Of a DNA stretch of 64,000 nt, positions 11,401 through 23,575 are shown piece after piece. Location of the stretch: contig JAQJVL010001196.1 of assembly GCA_035578905.1 (NCBI GenBank), forward strand, positions 124,001 through 188,000, written 5' to 3'. A program made the translations under genes and the position numbers. Source of the stretch: Stictocephala bisonia (Eukaryota; Arthropoda; Insecta; Hemiptera; Membracidae). Under the pieces are notes generated by a model, which worked only from the letters and a program-made list of their open reading frames with translations, was not told where the DNA came from and did no database searches. The number at the start of each line of letters is the position of its first letter. The stretch's first letter is position 1.

Positions 11401-13085
11401 AAGAAAGAAAAAGCATGCTATATATCCAGATATGAAGCTATAACACCCTCTTAATCAAAGGATTTGTGATTACAGAATATCTTACCTGTTGTTACAAACC
11501 AAAATAATCGTTGATAATTAATTTTCGAAGTTTTACTTTGACATTTTAAAGGGTTAACCCTCTAAAAAATCAACATTATAGCATTGAACTTTGGAAAAAC
11601 TCTAGAAAAGAACTTTTTCTGCTCACTTTGTGGATCTTCAACACAGTGGTAGTTGTCTCTCCTGACCTGTACACATGACAATTGGTGGCTCAATCAACTA
11701 GACCACTCATACCATATCATGACTCAGTAAGCTCCAGTGCCACACTTAAACGCCCAACATATATATTACTCTTTAGTTGCCCTAGAACATCTATATCTGC
11801 TACTGCACCCCTGAAAGGTGTCGGCAGGTCACATAGCCATGGGTGACTGAACCCCACGGCCTACTGACCCCCGGCGCCAACCGGGAAGTGTATAACTTCT
11901 GTCAACACCCGCATAACATAGTGGGCCACAATCGCAACCAACAATTTCATCATCACTTTCAAATCCCTGTTGCTTATATTAATATTTCACATAATGTAAT
12001 TCAGAAAATCACAACTAACTATAGTTTCTTAAAGCAGTTAAAGGTTGTTACAATATCCCTCATACAGTCTTATTGTATTCAATCACCAAGACTATGGCGT
12101 AACGAGTGTTTGCCTTCATCGTTTGGAACTAAATAAAATAATGACTAAATAAAGGTAGGACTAAAAAAAGTTGGTAGTACTATTCCAAAAGTCCCAAATA
12201 TATTGATAAAATATTTAATTAAAATGTTTAACTTGAATAATTGAAGTCGCTTGATGATTTGTAACAAGTAAAAATATTAAAATGTTTGGTTTTTGCTTTA
12301 AGTCAACCAAATCCTATCAAAGAACTGTCAGGTTTGATCAACCCAGCCAATTCGCCAAACCCGTCAGTGTTTGATCTTCCATACGAAACGTCAAAACAGA
12401 TTTGTTTCTTCAATTTCTATCAGTTTAAAGCTAATAAACCAATATGTAAGAATAATTTTTATTTTAGTACTCAGTAATATAAGCAGACCTTATTTTGTTT
12501 ATCGAGTTTAAACTTAGAATGATATCTAATAACTTAAGTTAACACCATATATCTATAATATTAAAAATAATAATATATCCAATAAGGTTGTATTATCATG
12601 TTTAGTTTTCTCAAATTTATCTCCATTTTATTAATTTTTTTTAAACCGCCATTTCTAGTATTTTGTGTAAAGTTTTTGTTATTTTTTAACATACCGTTTT
12701 GGTTAACATAATTTAAACTTGTGAGAGAGTAAGACTGAATGAATGAGTAACACTTGCTGCCAGTTTACTTGCACAGCTGTCACTGACGTGTTGCATGTCT
12801 CTGCCAGCTGTAGCCATACCTCATCGTCCTTGCTCACTTTCTCCTGCAGCATTCACGAATACCAAGTCCTGACCTGTGCGTTTACACCTCAATAACCCAA
12901 ATATCTTCATTTAAGTAGCCTTACTTACTTTGTATCAACTTATAATATGAGCATTGTTGAAAATAATTCTAATTGAGCAATTTTTTATTTTAATTTACAC
13001 ATTTTTAAAATATCTAATTTTTTTAACTACTTCCAAAATTGCACAGAGTAATGTTTCGTTTCCTGATAAAATTTGCAGGTATTGA
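8423..13085. other. Long stretch without a supported gene
   Basis: About 4.6 kb of AT-rich sequence. Patches of more balanced composition occur at about 9420-9780, 10810-11040 and 11640-11960. The first ends near CTAAAGGTACAATT, which resembles a splice donor, but no exon with a recognisable product could be read. Around 11690 the minus strand has a tRNA-like GTGGTCTAGTTGATTGAG stretch without a clear B box. Short open frames at 9822, 11843 and 12286 start at GTG or TTG or lack any domain. Confidence 0.4.
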
Positions 13086-13119
13086 CACATTGACAAACTA
13101 TAAATAATTTGTCAATGTG
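13086..13119. repeat. Perfect 12-bp hairpin
   Basis: CACATTGACAAA at 13086-13097 pairs exactly with 13108-13119 around a 10-base loop. It is immediately followed by a second hairpin. Together they may be a trace of a foldback element. Confidence 0.6.
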
Positions 13120-13148
13120 GATGTGGTCATTATGGTCATTTAAGTAAT

Positions 13149-13188
13149 AAAAGCATGGTTTGATAACAAACCATGAGTATATGCTTTT
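13149..13188. repeat. Nested hairpin
   Basis: CATGGTTTG (13154-13162) pairs with CAAACCATG (13167-13175) around ATAA, and outside this AAAAGCAT (13149-13156) can pair with ATGCTTTT (13181-13188). No gene lies nearby for it to regulate. Confidence 0.6.
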
Positions 13189-13379
13189 ATTCCTTTAATG
13201 TTATATTAGAATATCGCATGCCAAATGGTAAATAGTAAGTTTCAAGCAGTTAATGTTGCGTGTGTCAGGAGTTTAATTTTAAAATAGCTTTACTTAATAT
13301 TCATTGTCTTCACTATAAATTATTATATTATACTCTTTACTAGGGACTTGCTAATAGGAAAACTGCATCAGGGTACATT

Positions 13380-14130
13380 AAATACACACTGACCTCAGAA
13401 ACAACAACAGCAGGGTTGGACTTTTACAATGTACTGACCTGACTAAAAACTTTAGGGGGGTAGTTTATTTACCTAACTAAAACTTACGACACACTGAGCT
13501 GATAAACAGCCGCAGGATGATGTATTTACGACACAATGATCTGATAAACAGCAGCAGAGTGATATATTTACGACACACTGAGCTGATAAACAGCAGCAGG
13601 GTGATATATTTACGACACACTGAGATGATAAACAGCAGCAGGATGATATATTTACGACACACTGAGCTGATAAACAGCAGCAGGGTAATATATTTACGAC
13701 ACACTGAGATGATAAACAGCAGCAGGGTGATATATTTACGACACACTGAGCTAATAAACAGCAGCAGGGTGATATATTTACGACACACTGAGCTGATAAA
13801 CAGCAGCAGGGTGATATATTTACGACACACTGAGATGATAAACAGCAGCAGGGTGATATATTTACGACACACTGAGATGATAAACAGCAGCAGGGTGATA
13901 TATTTACGACACACTGAGCAGATAAACAGCAGCAGGGTGATATATTTACGACACACTGAGCTGATAAACAGCAGCAGGGTGATATATTTACGACACACTG
14001 AGCTGATAAACAGCAGCAGGGTGATATATTTACGACACACTGAGCTGATAAACAGGGTAACATATTTACCAGATAAAGTAATTAACTGATAAACAAGCAA
14101 TAGGAGAGTGCTGATAAACACAGCAGATCT
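13380..14130. repeat. 42-bp minisatellite array, about 13-14 good copies
   Basis: The unit begins GATATATTTACGACACACTG and is 42 bases long. Well-matched copies run from about 13482 to 14060, with decayed copies at both edges. Variation is mostly single-base (AGCTGATAAA against AGATGATAAA). Because 42 is divisible by three, open frames of about 190-215 codons appear on both strands. They translate to the same 14-residue string over and over and lack flanking protein sequence, so they should not be read as genes. Confidence 0.95.
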
Positions 14131-14594
14131 TCCTGATCTTTCAAAACTTTATTTGAAATTGAAGTTTGCATAATTATTTATGACTAAAAAGTTAAACAGG
14201 ATTACATAGTCACACAAAAGTAAGGGATTTTCTGCTGTGTTTTGACGTTGGTCTATTATTTATTTTGCCGCAGCCCAAAATGTAGATTTCATAATAAATT
14301 CTACATTTATTTATCTGTCAGAAACAATAATTTCTAATATTCACAGGTGAATTATTAATAACAATAGGTAAATGCATTTAAATAGTTTAGATATAGTCTT
14401 TTTTTTTAATTTTGTACGTGACATAAAGTGATGAAAAATTAATATAGTCTAAATAATGGTAGGGCATGAGCAGTTTGAAATAAATGAGGATAGTTCCGTA
14501 CGGATTATAGAATGCTATTATTTAAACTGAAGTTAGGATAATTACAAAGGATATTTTCCTTGCTTATGTAGTTTTAACACGGTGGAGTGAGCCA

Positions 14595-14705
14595 AGACCG
14601 GCAAAGTTTCAGGTATGCATAGCAAACAAGTTAGTGGCCAGGAATGAATACATATTGGACCTAAACCACCACTGTACTAATTACTTCTGGGCAACACATG
14701 GTATA
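14595..14705 (+). repeat. Dispersed repeat fragment related to 17140-17225
   Basis: A block reading ATAGCAAACAAGTTAGTGGC, then GGAATGAATACAT, aligns with TTGCAAACAAGTTGGTGGCG and GGTATGAATACAT at about 17155-17200, in the same orientation. Family unknown. Confidence 0.4.
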
Positions 14706-14996
14706 GCCCTTCCATTACTGGAGCTTGGTTAATTCAAATGTTTGGTCCAACTAACGGAGTTAGTTACAGCGGGTCGAATAAACAAGTAGTTGATATTTAA
14801 AGGAGATTCATCACGGACTTAATTAATTTTTCATGAAGGAGGAAATTTTTATCCAGGAATACAACCAGTACTTACTTTGTATTTTACCTTTTTTTTGTAA
14901 GTTTTAATTAGACATTATTTTGATGATACATTACTATTAACTATTTCTTTAGTGTACACTTTAATTTCAATATCTATTTTAATTTTTCTGTCATCT

Positions 14997-15040
14997 AGAT
15001 CTACAAGAGATCTACAGTAGATCTGCAAGAGATCTACAAA
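14997..15040. repeat. 11-bp x 4 short tandem repeat
   Basis: Four consecutive 11-base units of the form AGATCTACAAG, with one or two changes each. The surroundings are AT-rich and non-coding. Confidence 0.8.
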
Positions 15041-15404
15041 TTTTTTAAGTTTATTGAAAATTACACTGAAACTATATAATAAGCTACCTATATATTATAT
15101 ATGTGGTTCTTTCGTTATTTATATATATTGGGTCAATGTGAGGCAGTGAATTCAATAAAGATTCATGAAGTGTCCAAGGGAAAAATACTGGGAATCTTCA
15201 TAGCAAATGTATTTAAATCGAATGTCCTTTTTTATGTTATTTTTTATATTATATTAACACAATTTAGTTTAAAATATGCATAGCGAAATATTATAGATGT
15301 GAAATAGAGATATTTCATTCGTGAAACCACACACAATGTTCATGTCTCTTTCATGAGTAAGGTTGCAACTTTTCAACTACCTAAACTTAAAAAGTTAAAA
15401 AAGT

Positions 15405-15580
15405 TAAAGATCGTCTTTTTCACTAAGTGAAATTAGGGCTAAGTAGCCCCTTCTAGCACTTAACCTGGGGACCAACGGCTTTACGTGACTTCCGAAACAC
15501 GGGAGCGGCGATTCAAAAAATGTTAAGAGGTCACATAAGTCACCGAGGTTCTTAGCTACGGCCACTTCAAGTACTAAATT
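15405..15580 (+). repeat. SINE-like dispersed repeat
   Basis: A GC-richer block of about 175 bases (CACTTAACCTGGGGACCAAC ... TTTACGTGACTTCCGAA ... CACGGGAGCGGCGATTC) ends in a T-rich stretch. A shorter relative is at 885-1002. The composition contrast with the surroundings and the second copy indicate a retroposed repeat. No polymerase III boxes are clear, so the class is an inference. Confidence 0.5.
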
Positions 15581-17025
15581 TTTTTTAAATTTACAGTAGT
15601 TGAAATATTTTTTTGGTATTCTATATTAGTTCTAGATATAACAAAATAAAAACTTGTCATTTGGTGTTTGTCAGTAATTAATTATTCTTTAAAATGTATA
15701 TGTAGTAATGTGCTGAATAATGAAAATAATGCACATGCGTTTGGTACTGACTTAGAAACAGGGTAGTCCTAGGAAACAGGATAGTCCTAGAAAACCGATC
15801 GTCGACGATGAAGATATTGGACCACAAAAGCCAAAGCCCCAACACATTTCCTTTCCCCTTTCATTAATATAGCCTGACTGTCTAGTTTAAGGGACTGCGT
15901 ACTTCAAGGTATTGGGTGGTGTACTTGTAAAGGAATACATTCAAGTCGTCAACCAATACACGAATACAACGAACACAAACAACTTCTGGTCGACTACTGG
16001 TTACCTTCAACTACGTTTTACTACTTAAATCACATGTATTGTTTATAGGATTGTAGGATTTACCAAACTTGTTGGCAACTGAGGAATGGTAAGTAAAAAG
16101 ATAAACCAAAGCTGACTTGTCTTTAGGAAGGGTTGTGTGAGATAGACGGAGAACGACTCTCACCTCAGTTCACCTCCAGCACAAGCGTGCTGCAAGGTAC
16201 AGTCAGATCTATAGATCAGCCTAGTAGTCGAAACATACTGCCATGTCTGTTATTTTAATTAGCTTCAATTGATAATTGATAGTAACGAAAAGTTTTGAAT
16301 GCTGATTATAGTTGATCTTTACAATTTGTTTTTTTAATTTGTAGCCACTTGTATCATAAAACATAAATAAGTAATACTAATAAATCGTTTGCTTTACTGT
16401 ATAAATTTAACTATACCAGCTGTTTTCATTTACTGTAAAAAACATTAAAAATATACGTTGTTTACAGTTTTATTAGTGAAAAATGTGAGGATTACAATTT
16501 GTATTTTATAATTTTGTTTATAATTTATAACGTATTTCTTTATAAAATGATATGGAGAACAATAATTTACGGGCAACAAATAAAAAAAAAAATAAATAAA
16601 CAGCACAATAGCAATATACAAATTTTTGGTACGTAGAAAGTGCATTGGGAATGCTAACAGAGACTTCTCATCCATCATCAGGTGACTGTGTGTGGTGAAG
16701 GACAGATTCTGCGGCACATGAGTTGTCCGCACGCTTTTCACTGTGGGCTGACCTTAAATAAACATCATAATAATTCGAACCCTCAATCAAAGGTCTGTTG
16801 TTGCAGAGCATTGGTTACGGTAGTTAGCATTTGACGTTTAAGTGTAGGTACTTTTAGTTTTGGCTTTAACTATGAATGTGTTTTGGGCATTCAACTTTAA
16901 TAGGCGAGTATAACCAATGCCTTCATTAGTTCCAACCCGGCAAAACAAGTAAACTGTGAAATCTGTTTATGTACATTGGTTTAGTTAGCGTGTGATATCT
17001 CAGTGTTTGCATGGTAAACTATATG
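15581..17025. other. No supported gene
   Basis: This contains a 17-base tandem duplication near 15758-15790 (AACAGG.TAGTCCTAGAAAA type) and AT-rich sequence. A 98-codon minus-strand frame at 16445-16741 is dominated by phenylalanine, isoleucine and tyrosine codons expected from AT-rich DNA and has no recognisable domain. Confidence 0.4.
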
Positions 17026-17232
17026 AGGTATGAATACATTATGAACTTCAAAGTACACAGTCAAATCACAAACCACGGAATAATTGCCTCAAACCCAGCA
17101 CGTGAGTTAGAGCACGTAAGACATAGGATAGGCTACTGGTATGATGTTGTGAGGTTTGCATTGCAAACAAGTTGGTGGCGAGGTATGAATACATTTGCCT
17201 TCAAACATGGTAAATCACAAACCTCACGATAA
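17026..17232 (+). repeat. Dispersed repeat with an internal duplication
   Basis: GAGGTATGAATACATT occurs at about 17026 and again at about 17180, each followed by a CTTCAAA block and then AAATCACAAACC. This gives an internal duplication with a period of about 154 bases. The right part also matches 14595-14705. The short open frame across it has no known domain. Confidence 0.45.
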
Positions 17233-17373
17233 CAACTTAACTATTGTTAAGGTACTGTGGAGCATCTTTTGTATTTATTTGGTAAATATTGTAGAATTTT
17301 TAAAATTAGACATTTTAGCCCTGGACAGACAATTAATATTTACTTACGTGTTTTAGTCAGTCTGTCCACTAAA

Positions 17374-17421
17374 TAACTTGACGACGCGTTTCAAGTCAAA
17401 AGACTCATCATCAAGTCACTT
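17374..17421 (-). ncRNA. Hammerhead-like motif at the Penelope 3' end (candidate)
   Basis: On the minus strand the order is ACTTGA, TGATGAG, a 4-bp AGTC/GACT hairpin with TTTT loop, TGAAACGCGTC, then GTCAAGT. This resembles the three-stem hammerhead layout known from Penelope-like elements. Stem I is ACTTG/CAAGT, stem II is AGTC/GACT, and a minimal stem III is AC/GT next to GAAA and a terminal C. The core is not canonical: the first core position is A rather than C, and stem II is out of register by one base with GAAA. It may therefore be inactive or a decayed copy. Confidence 0.45.
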
Positions 17422-17659
17422 GTTTTGTTAAGATGAACTTGAAACCCACTTTATATAAAGTTCACACACGCAAAAACACAATATGTCACGCACCGATACA
17501 GTTCTGTGGGAGATTGTTAGACAAGAACAGGAGTATACTTGAGTTATCTCCTTCTTCAACTATATCATTGTTTTGATTAGGATTAGCTGTGACCAATGAG
17601 TTTGTTTTTTATGTTCTTGTGTTGAATAATATGTTGGATTCAAAATTTTATCTTATCAT

Positions 17660-19495
17660 TGAGTAAATTTGGATTATTTATTGACTTGTAAATTTCGTAT
17701 TCTTCTAGTGTGTTTAATAGTTTACTTTTGTGGCAAAAATGAATTATCTGTAAATTGTCATCTATTGATTAAAGAGAATAATTTGTATCAAGAAGGTGCT
17801 GAGCGACGAGTGATTTTTGCTTATTGTGCTTGGGGTCTGGCTAATGTTCTTTAAATCTTGTGCGAAAAGATCTTCCTGTCTGTCCTATATAGTATCCTGG
17901 ACAATCATTGCAAGAGATCTTATAAGCTCCAGTTTTATTAAATTTGTTATTAGTGGTTTTCTTTTTAATTAAGAGTTTTTGTAATTTATTAGATACTTTA
18001 AATGCCAGTTCTGTTATGCTTTTTTTAGTCTTTTTTTATAACATTGTTATGAGGGGATTATATTCTATACAAAAATATTTTTTGTTTTTTATTTCCGAAT
18101 TGGTTTTTTGTGCTTTGTGATTAATTTTTCAATCATTGCAGGTTTAAAACCGTTAGTTAAGGGTGTGTATTTAATAGTATCTATTTATTTTTTATAATTC
18201 ACGCCGGACATTGGAACGTTCAGGAGTCTATGTACCATTGAGTTGAGCTGCTAGCTTATGTGAATATGGATGGTTTGAGTTGAGGTGGTTGGTTTCCTGA
18301 AAATGCAGTAATCAAATAATTATCATTCTTTGTGACTGTGAGACCTAAAAGGTTTATGCTGTTGGATTGTTTTATTTCTATAGTAAATTTCAGTTTGGGA
18401 GTAAGGCTATTAAAGCATGAAAATAATAGATCTAGCTGTCTAGAGTTTCCGTCAAAAAATAAGATTGTGTATTCAACATATCTGTAGTACGCAATTTTAT
18501 GTCTATATTTGTTCTTTTGTGAGAATAGACTATAAATGCATTTTCAATATGATTTAAATAAATATCTGCTAGAAAACTAGATAAGGGAGATCCAATAGCT
18601 AAGCCATCTGTTTGCTTAAAAAATGTTCTATCAAAATTGAAGTGGTTTTGTTCTAAAATCTCTCTCAATACTAACATTAATTCATTCACGGCTGCAGGTA
18701 ATAGTGTGAAACATTTTAATTTATCTCTGATTATATCTAGAGTCATATTTATTGGAACGTTGGTTTATAGGTTAACTATTTCAAATGAAACAAGTATATG
18801 TTGTGGATTGATATTCGTATTTTTAGTTTTATCTATGAAGTCGTATGTATTCTTAAGATTGTGGTTATTTTCAAGTTGTATGTGTTGTTTAAGTAGGGTT
18901 TCTATTTTTTATATAATTTGTAACAAGGTGCCGTGGTATAGTTTATTAGTGATCTCATAGGGACATCGTCCTTATGTACTTAACGTAATCCATGTAATAA
19001 TGGGGCCAATGGATTCATCACACTTAAAGATTTTATATCTTCCTGATCAAATAATATTTTACTGGCATTAATAGGCTTTTTTGTTCTTCTTTGATATTTA
19101 TTTGTAGGATCTGTAACCAAACGTAATTTGTTATTATTATCGATAAACTAGTAAACTTTATTGACATAATCATGGCTGTACATGAGTACGGTTGTGTTGC
19201 CCTTATCAGCTTTGCTTAAGGTGGTATTGTTAGATTCTAATTTTTATTTTATACTTTTTACTATGAAAAGTTATTGTTTATGTATGTAGGACATTTTTTT
19301 AGTTGTTCTATTTTTTAACTTGATAGAAATCATGCATCTAATAACATTTCTCTCATCATTATCAGGTATATTCTGTAATGCGCATTCTGTATTGGTTATT
19401 TCATTAAATACGTTCTTTTTGTATGATAGTGGGAGGTTGTATTACAACCCTTTATCTAGGACTTTCATTTCATCATCAATTAAATTAATTGAAGT
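17660..19495 (-). pseudogene. Penelope reverse transcriptase / GIY-YIG endonuclease, broken
   Basis: The family makes cDNA at chromosomal breaks with a telomerase-related reverse transcriptase, and most members nick the target with a GIY-YIG nuclease. The longest open block is 18432-18746, which starts inside the reverse transcriptase and carries the FFKQTDGLAIGSPLS motif. The nuclease block reads GAYKISCNDCPGYYIGQTGR, so the characteristic Y..(10-11).YIG spacing is intact. It is followed by RSFRTRFKEH and then a stop. Another in-frame stop follows about 29 codons later, and a stop interrupts the motif-A region (NL*TNVP). About 600 codons of original protein can be traced, with at least five disruptions. 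No functional product is expected. Confidence 0.87.
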
Positions 19496-19499
19496 TTTA

Positions 19500-19715
19500 T
19501 TTATGGTTCGGGATAGTAAAATTAAGTACATAGACTCTTTAACGTTCCAACGTAAAACGTAAATTATAAAAAAAGAAATAGATACTATTGAATACATGGC
19601 CATAACTAACGGTTTTAAACCTGCAACCGATGACGAGTCTTTTAACTTGAAACACGTCGTCAAGTTATCTAGTGGACAGATTGACAAAAACACGTAAGTA
19701 AACACTGTAGAAGAT
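19500..19715 (+). mobile_element. Inverted Penelope 3' fragment
   Basis: The plus strand here repeats, with some divergence, two parts of the minus-strand element. Positions 19505-19625 match the reverse complement of about 18245-18130 (AACGGTTTTAAACCTGCAA block). Positions 19626-19712 match the reverse complement of 17421-17336, including CTAGTGGACAGATTGAC and ACACGTAAGTAAA. The coding and nuclease sequence between those two parts is missing. Penelope-like elements often carry an inverted fragment at the 5' end, so this is probably part of the same insertion rather than a separate one. Confidence 0.8.
19626..19667 (+). ncRNA. Second hammerhead-like motif (candidate)
   Basis: The order of elements is CCGATGACGAG, a TTTT-type loop, AACTTGAAACACGTC, then GTCAAGTT. 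Compared with the minus-strand copy, the changes preserve pairing in an alternative outer stem (GATGAYG with CGTCGTC), while the hammerhead core differs (CCGATGA for CTGATGA). It is an RNA-structure candidate only. Confidence 0.4.
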
Positions 19716-20379
19716 TCCTGAATATCAATGACATTACAATCATTCAATCCCAACTAAACTGCAGAGGAAATCTGTTAGGCTCAACTCACACCTGTAGAAT
19801 TATTCTAGCCCCTGTTGTTTTATATTGGGTCAAACCTTTGATGTTTAGTGGTTGAATAAATAAAAATAAGTACACTTACATAACTGAAGATACATTCACT
19901 TAGACTATGATTATATATTGAAATAATTTATGGTATATTTTAAAAGTTTATGCAGTGCTTAAGATAAATGTGAAATGATGGATATTATAGTTAATTCAAC
20001 GAAATAATTGCATCTGTATTTGATGGAGTTTTATTGTAGTAATGAGACAGTTAAATGGACACAATGTGATTTATATGTATTTTACAACAATTATTGTTTT
20101 TACTTCCAGAAAATCATTGAAATAAAAAATGACAGTTTCTGATCTCTACATTGATTCATTGTAATTTAGTTTTATCAATGTTTAACTGTATACATGGAGA
20201 AGTAGTTTAAGTTCCATTTTTTACTTTAGTTTTCTTATGGGAGTGGTTATATTGTATTTGATCTCATACAGTAGATAAAAAATCATATCGAAACACCATT
20301 TATTTAGTTAGGTGAATTTTAAGTTTTTCATAAAAGCGTAAACTAAATAATTAGCACACATTACATTTCCGTCAACACG
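19716..20379. other. No supported feature
   Basis: AT-rich sequence between the Penelope insertion and the start of the inverted segmental duplication. Confidence 0.4.
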
Positions 20380-21645
20380 TAGAAATAATTGAACTCAAGT
20401 ATAATACACTTCGTTCAATTGTCTATTACATGTTCCACAGCCAATCAAATGTCGTTCTCTACGGATAAAACCTGTCGATACTCTTTGCTGGTTGCAGCAG
20501 CCAACAGTGATATCTGGCCCAGACAGTCATGTGGTGAATCACAGACAACTTCCACTACCGATGTCAACGAGTTATCTGACATCGAATCTAGCTGAAATTT
20601 AACGCTAGATGTGCAAGCTTAAGGTTTGTGGATGATTTGTTTGTTTGAACATTTAATTGATGTAAATGTACAATGCATTAATGGTTACACGAGTAAATCA
20701 TGTGTATGCCTTAAACTCCAGATGTTATAGTATAATATCGTATAGTAATACCTAGACGTATCGTACATAGTTTTTGTTGCCCTCTACCCTCACTTAGTAT
20801 TGTTTTATTAAAGTGTTCCTTCATCATTTACTACAGTAGATGTTTTACAAACCCCGTAATCACTTAAGATTGTGTAAAGTAGACACCCAATTTATCTATA
20901 GACACGATGTAGGAAGCCACGCAAAACGTACACACAATATTATTCATATAATATTTTTGTAAATTATTATTGAAATAGCGTTAGTTTACTCACAAGTAAT
21001 ATTAATAGTAGATTTTACTTCTTAAAATTTAACAGAATGCAATTCCGTAATTTGTCACATCACTATATCTTTGAAACACGTATGGAACGAGACTAGTGTC
21101 GTTGACAGGTGTTCTGTCAATTGAGCTTAGCTTGAACCCACCCGGTCTAACTGTTCACAAGCTTTTGTTTATTTGTTGAACTTACATATAAAGGCATTTA
21201 GAAACTAAAATAACTCCGTAATTGGGTTTTTGCTTATGAATCACGCTACATAATCTGTCAATTAATTTTGGGATACTGTATGTGTCGCCCAAGTATCTCC
21301 ACACTCTAATATTACAATTAAGTCTTATTTTAATGGGCCAATCTCTAGATACAAATCAATCTACCTCCCTACCTGACGTCATCACTGTAATAATTAATCA
21401 TTTGTTTCATATGTTACAAGTAGCTGATGCATTCACTATAAACACTAATACATGTTAGCCAAAACCGACTATGACTTGATTAGTCATTTATATATAGACT
21501 GTACTACACTTTCTCTATAAGAAATAAGTGGAAAATTTGATAGCAAAAAAGCTAATTCACCCTTTCACATAGAGACCAGACAAAATCATGAACATTTGGC
21601 AGTAGGTAAACGAAATATGATATAACAACATAATCGTTATAAGTT

Positions 21646-22055
21646 AAATATGGTAAGAGGTGGTAAACACACAAGTGCGCACATATACCTCTATCCACAC
21701 AACCGTTACAAGAAAAATATGGTAAAAAGTGGTAGACACACAAGTAAGCACGTATATCTCCATCCACACAACCGTTACAAGTTAAATATGGTAAGAAATG
21801 GTAGACACACAAGTGAGCACGTATATCTCCATCCACACAACCGTTACAAGTTAAATATGGTAAGAAATGGTAGACACACAAGTGAGACGTATATCTCCAT
21901 CCACACAACCGTTACAACTTAAATATGGTAAGAGGTGGTAAACACACAAGTGAGCACGTATATCTCCATCTACACAACCGTTACAAGTTAAATATGGTAA
22001 GAGGTGGTAAACACACAAGTAAGCACATAGACCTCCATCCACACAACCGTTATAC
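21646..22055. repeat. 69-bp minisatellite, six copies
   Basis: Units start at about 21646, 21715, 21784, 21853, 21919 and 21988. The consensus opens AAATATGGTAAGAAATGGTA and contains CATCCACACAACCGTTACAA. One unit lacks three bases. As 69 is a multiple of three, the overlapping open frames on both strands are repeat artefacts. Confidence 0.93.
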
Positions 22056-23204
22056 ACCAGACTTAGGTAACCCAAATATTCGACAATAGGTGGTAAATGT
22101 ATGTTACGTTTTAAATGCAACCAAACAAACACATATTTATTCATTTTTTCTAAATAATACTCCTTTTTGCGTTTGTCAATATGTACTTTTTTAATCGCAC
22201 CCTCCACATCCTGAATTTAATTCACCAACCAGATTCTGGATGGTGTTAATTTTAATTCAGTCAAATATTCTGGAAAATATCTCTTAGAGCGTCATCATTT
22301 TAATTATTTAATTAGTAACGGTTATTTAACCTCATCACGATGAATTTGAACATTAAAATCATAAACAGTTTAGAGTTATAAGTAACACAATTTATTTATA
22401 CTTGTTTCTTATCATAATACAATGAAAATAATATATAACATTAGTCCTAATATGATTTATTTTCTAATAATAATTACTTACATTTATGTTGATAAAAATG
22501 TGGTATAATTATAAACGTGATAGTATTCAATCTGTACAGTTTTTTTAATGAGTTAAGTTTGTCATAAAACAAATTCTGTGTTATTTGTGATGACCCAATA
22601 TTTCAAAACTTGATAATATAAAGCATCTGTACTTTGTTACAGATTTGTATTGTTCTTGTTCCATTTATGTACTTCCGGTAGAAGAGAACAATACGGTTAA
22701 CTGTCAAGGGATTCATTGTATTGTAGATAATTGGGCGTTAAAAGTGTATCATCGACTCGAATTGTTCAGTTATGAGATGTCGATACTTTCTGAAATACCA
22801 TCACGTACAACAAACATCATACTCCGGTCGCAAGAGTCGTTTGATGAATAAACTACCAGCTTCGGATGTCACAACTTTACGATTTGTCTGACCTTGATTT
22901 GAACTGAATTCAGTAGCGTAGCTATATTACTTAATGTTGTTTATAAGTTGCTAAATTCAAAGTTTACATCAAAAGAATTAAAAGTAAAACGTTGGAAAAT
23001 AAGTAAATATTCTGTAAAAAAATGTGTTATAGCTGTAGACAGCTATACTTAGTCTAAAATATGTCATATTAAGTTTCACTACCCACATAAGTCTTTAATA
23101 AACAAAATACATCATATAATTATGTTACTAGTACCTTTTTATATTTCTTTTACCTTTAGTTATCTGAAAATATGATGCTCCGTTTCCTTCTATGACCATC
23201 ATTT

Positions 23205-23575
23205 GGACTGTGATATATCACCCACCAAACCTTCGGACACACGACAAGAGTTAACCCACCCACCCAAACTGTGAACATATACAACATACGTTTACCCCCC
23301 CCCCCCCAGTGAATACATACGACTAGAGTTGACCTACTCACCCACCCAGTAGACACATACGACTAGAGTTGACCTACTCACCCACCCTGTGGACACATCA
23401 AACACACGTAGAGCCACCCACTCTGTGGACACATACGACTAGAGTTGACCTACTCACCTTCCCTGTGGACACATACGACTAGAGTTGACCCACCTACTTT
23501 AAAGACTTATTTATGCGACTTGATTTTAACCACCTATCCACCTTGTTGACACATTTTACTAGTAGAGTTTGCTGT
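23205..23575. repeat. About 40-bp minisatellite with a C13 run
   Basis: The motif ACATACGACTAGAGTTGACC recurs at 23321, 23361, 23437 and 23477 (measured at GACTAGAG), with diverged units between and on both sides, giving a period of 38-40 bases. Positions 23295-23307 are a pure C run. An open frame on the minus strand is due to the repeat. Confidence 0.85.

Larger units (their letters stand above)
17336..19500 (-). mobile_element. Penelope-like retroelement, degenerate
   Basis: Read on the minus strand, this has the gene order of an endonuclease-bearing Penelope-like element. It starts with an N-terminal segment (LIDDEMKVLDKGL, about 19475-19430) and a KADKGNTTVLM block (about 19200). The reverse transcriptase follows, with VSFEIVNL.TNVPI (about 18800-18760) and TDGLAIGSPLSSFLADIYL (about 18610-18550). 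Then come a linker, a GIY-YIG endonuclease (about 17930-17844) and a C-terminal EEYEIYK block near 17670. Past the coding region lie a hammerhead-like motif and a GTGGACAG..TGAC block. Several in-frame stops and frame changes show that it is dead. At its 5' side it abuts an inverted piece of its own 3' region. Confidence 0.88.

Noticed and set aside
11660..11760. tRNA-like stretch on the minus strand near 11690
   Set aside because: Only an A-box-like run is visible. The B-box position reads GTCAGGAGAGACAAC, too far from consensus.
13473..14121. Open frames of about 190-214 codons on both strands, cysteine-rich on the minus strand
   Set aside because: They are translations of a 42-bp tandem repeat (14 codons per unit). 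Several frames on both strands are open for the same reason, and there is no non-repeat coding sequence or signal at either end.
17669..17854. Plus-strand 61-codon open frame
   Set aside because: It is antisense to the Penelope GIY-YIG nuclease, whose minus-strand reading is far more convincing.
18637..18960. Plus-strand 107-codon open frame
   Set aside because: Antisense shadow of the Penelope reverse transcriptase.
21552..22207. Open frames on both strands over the 69-bp array
   Set aside because: Unit length is divisible by three. The frames only repeat a 23-residue string.
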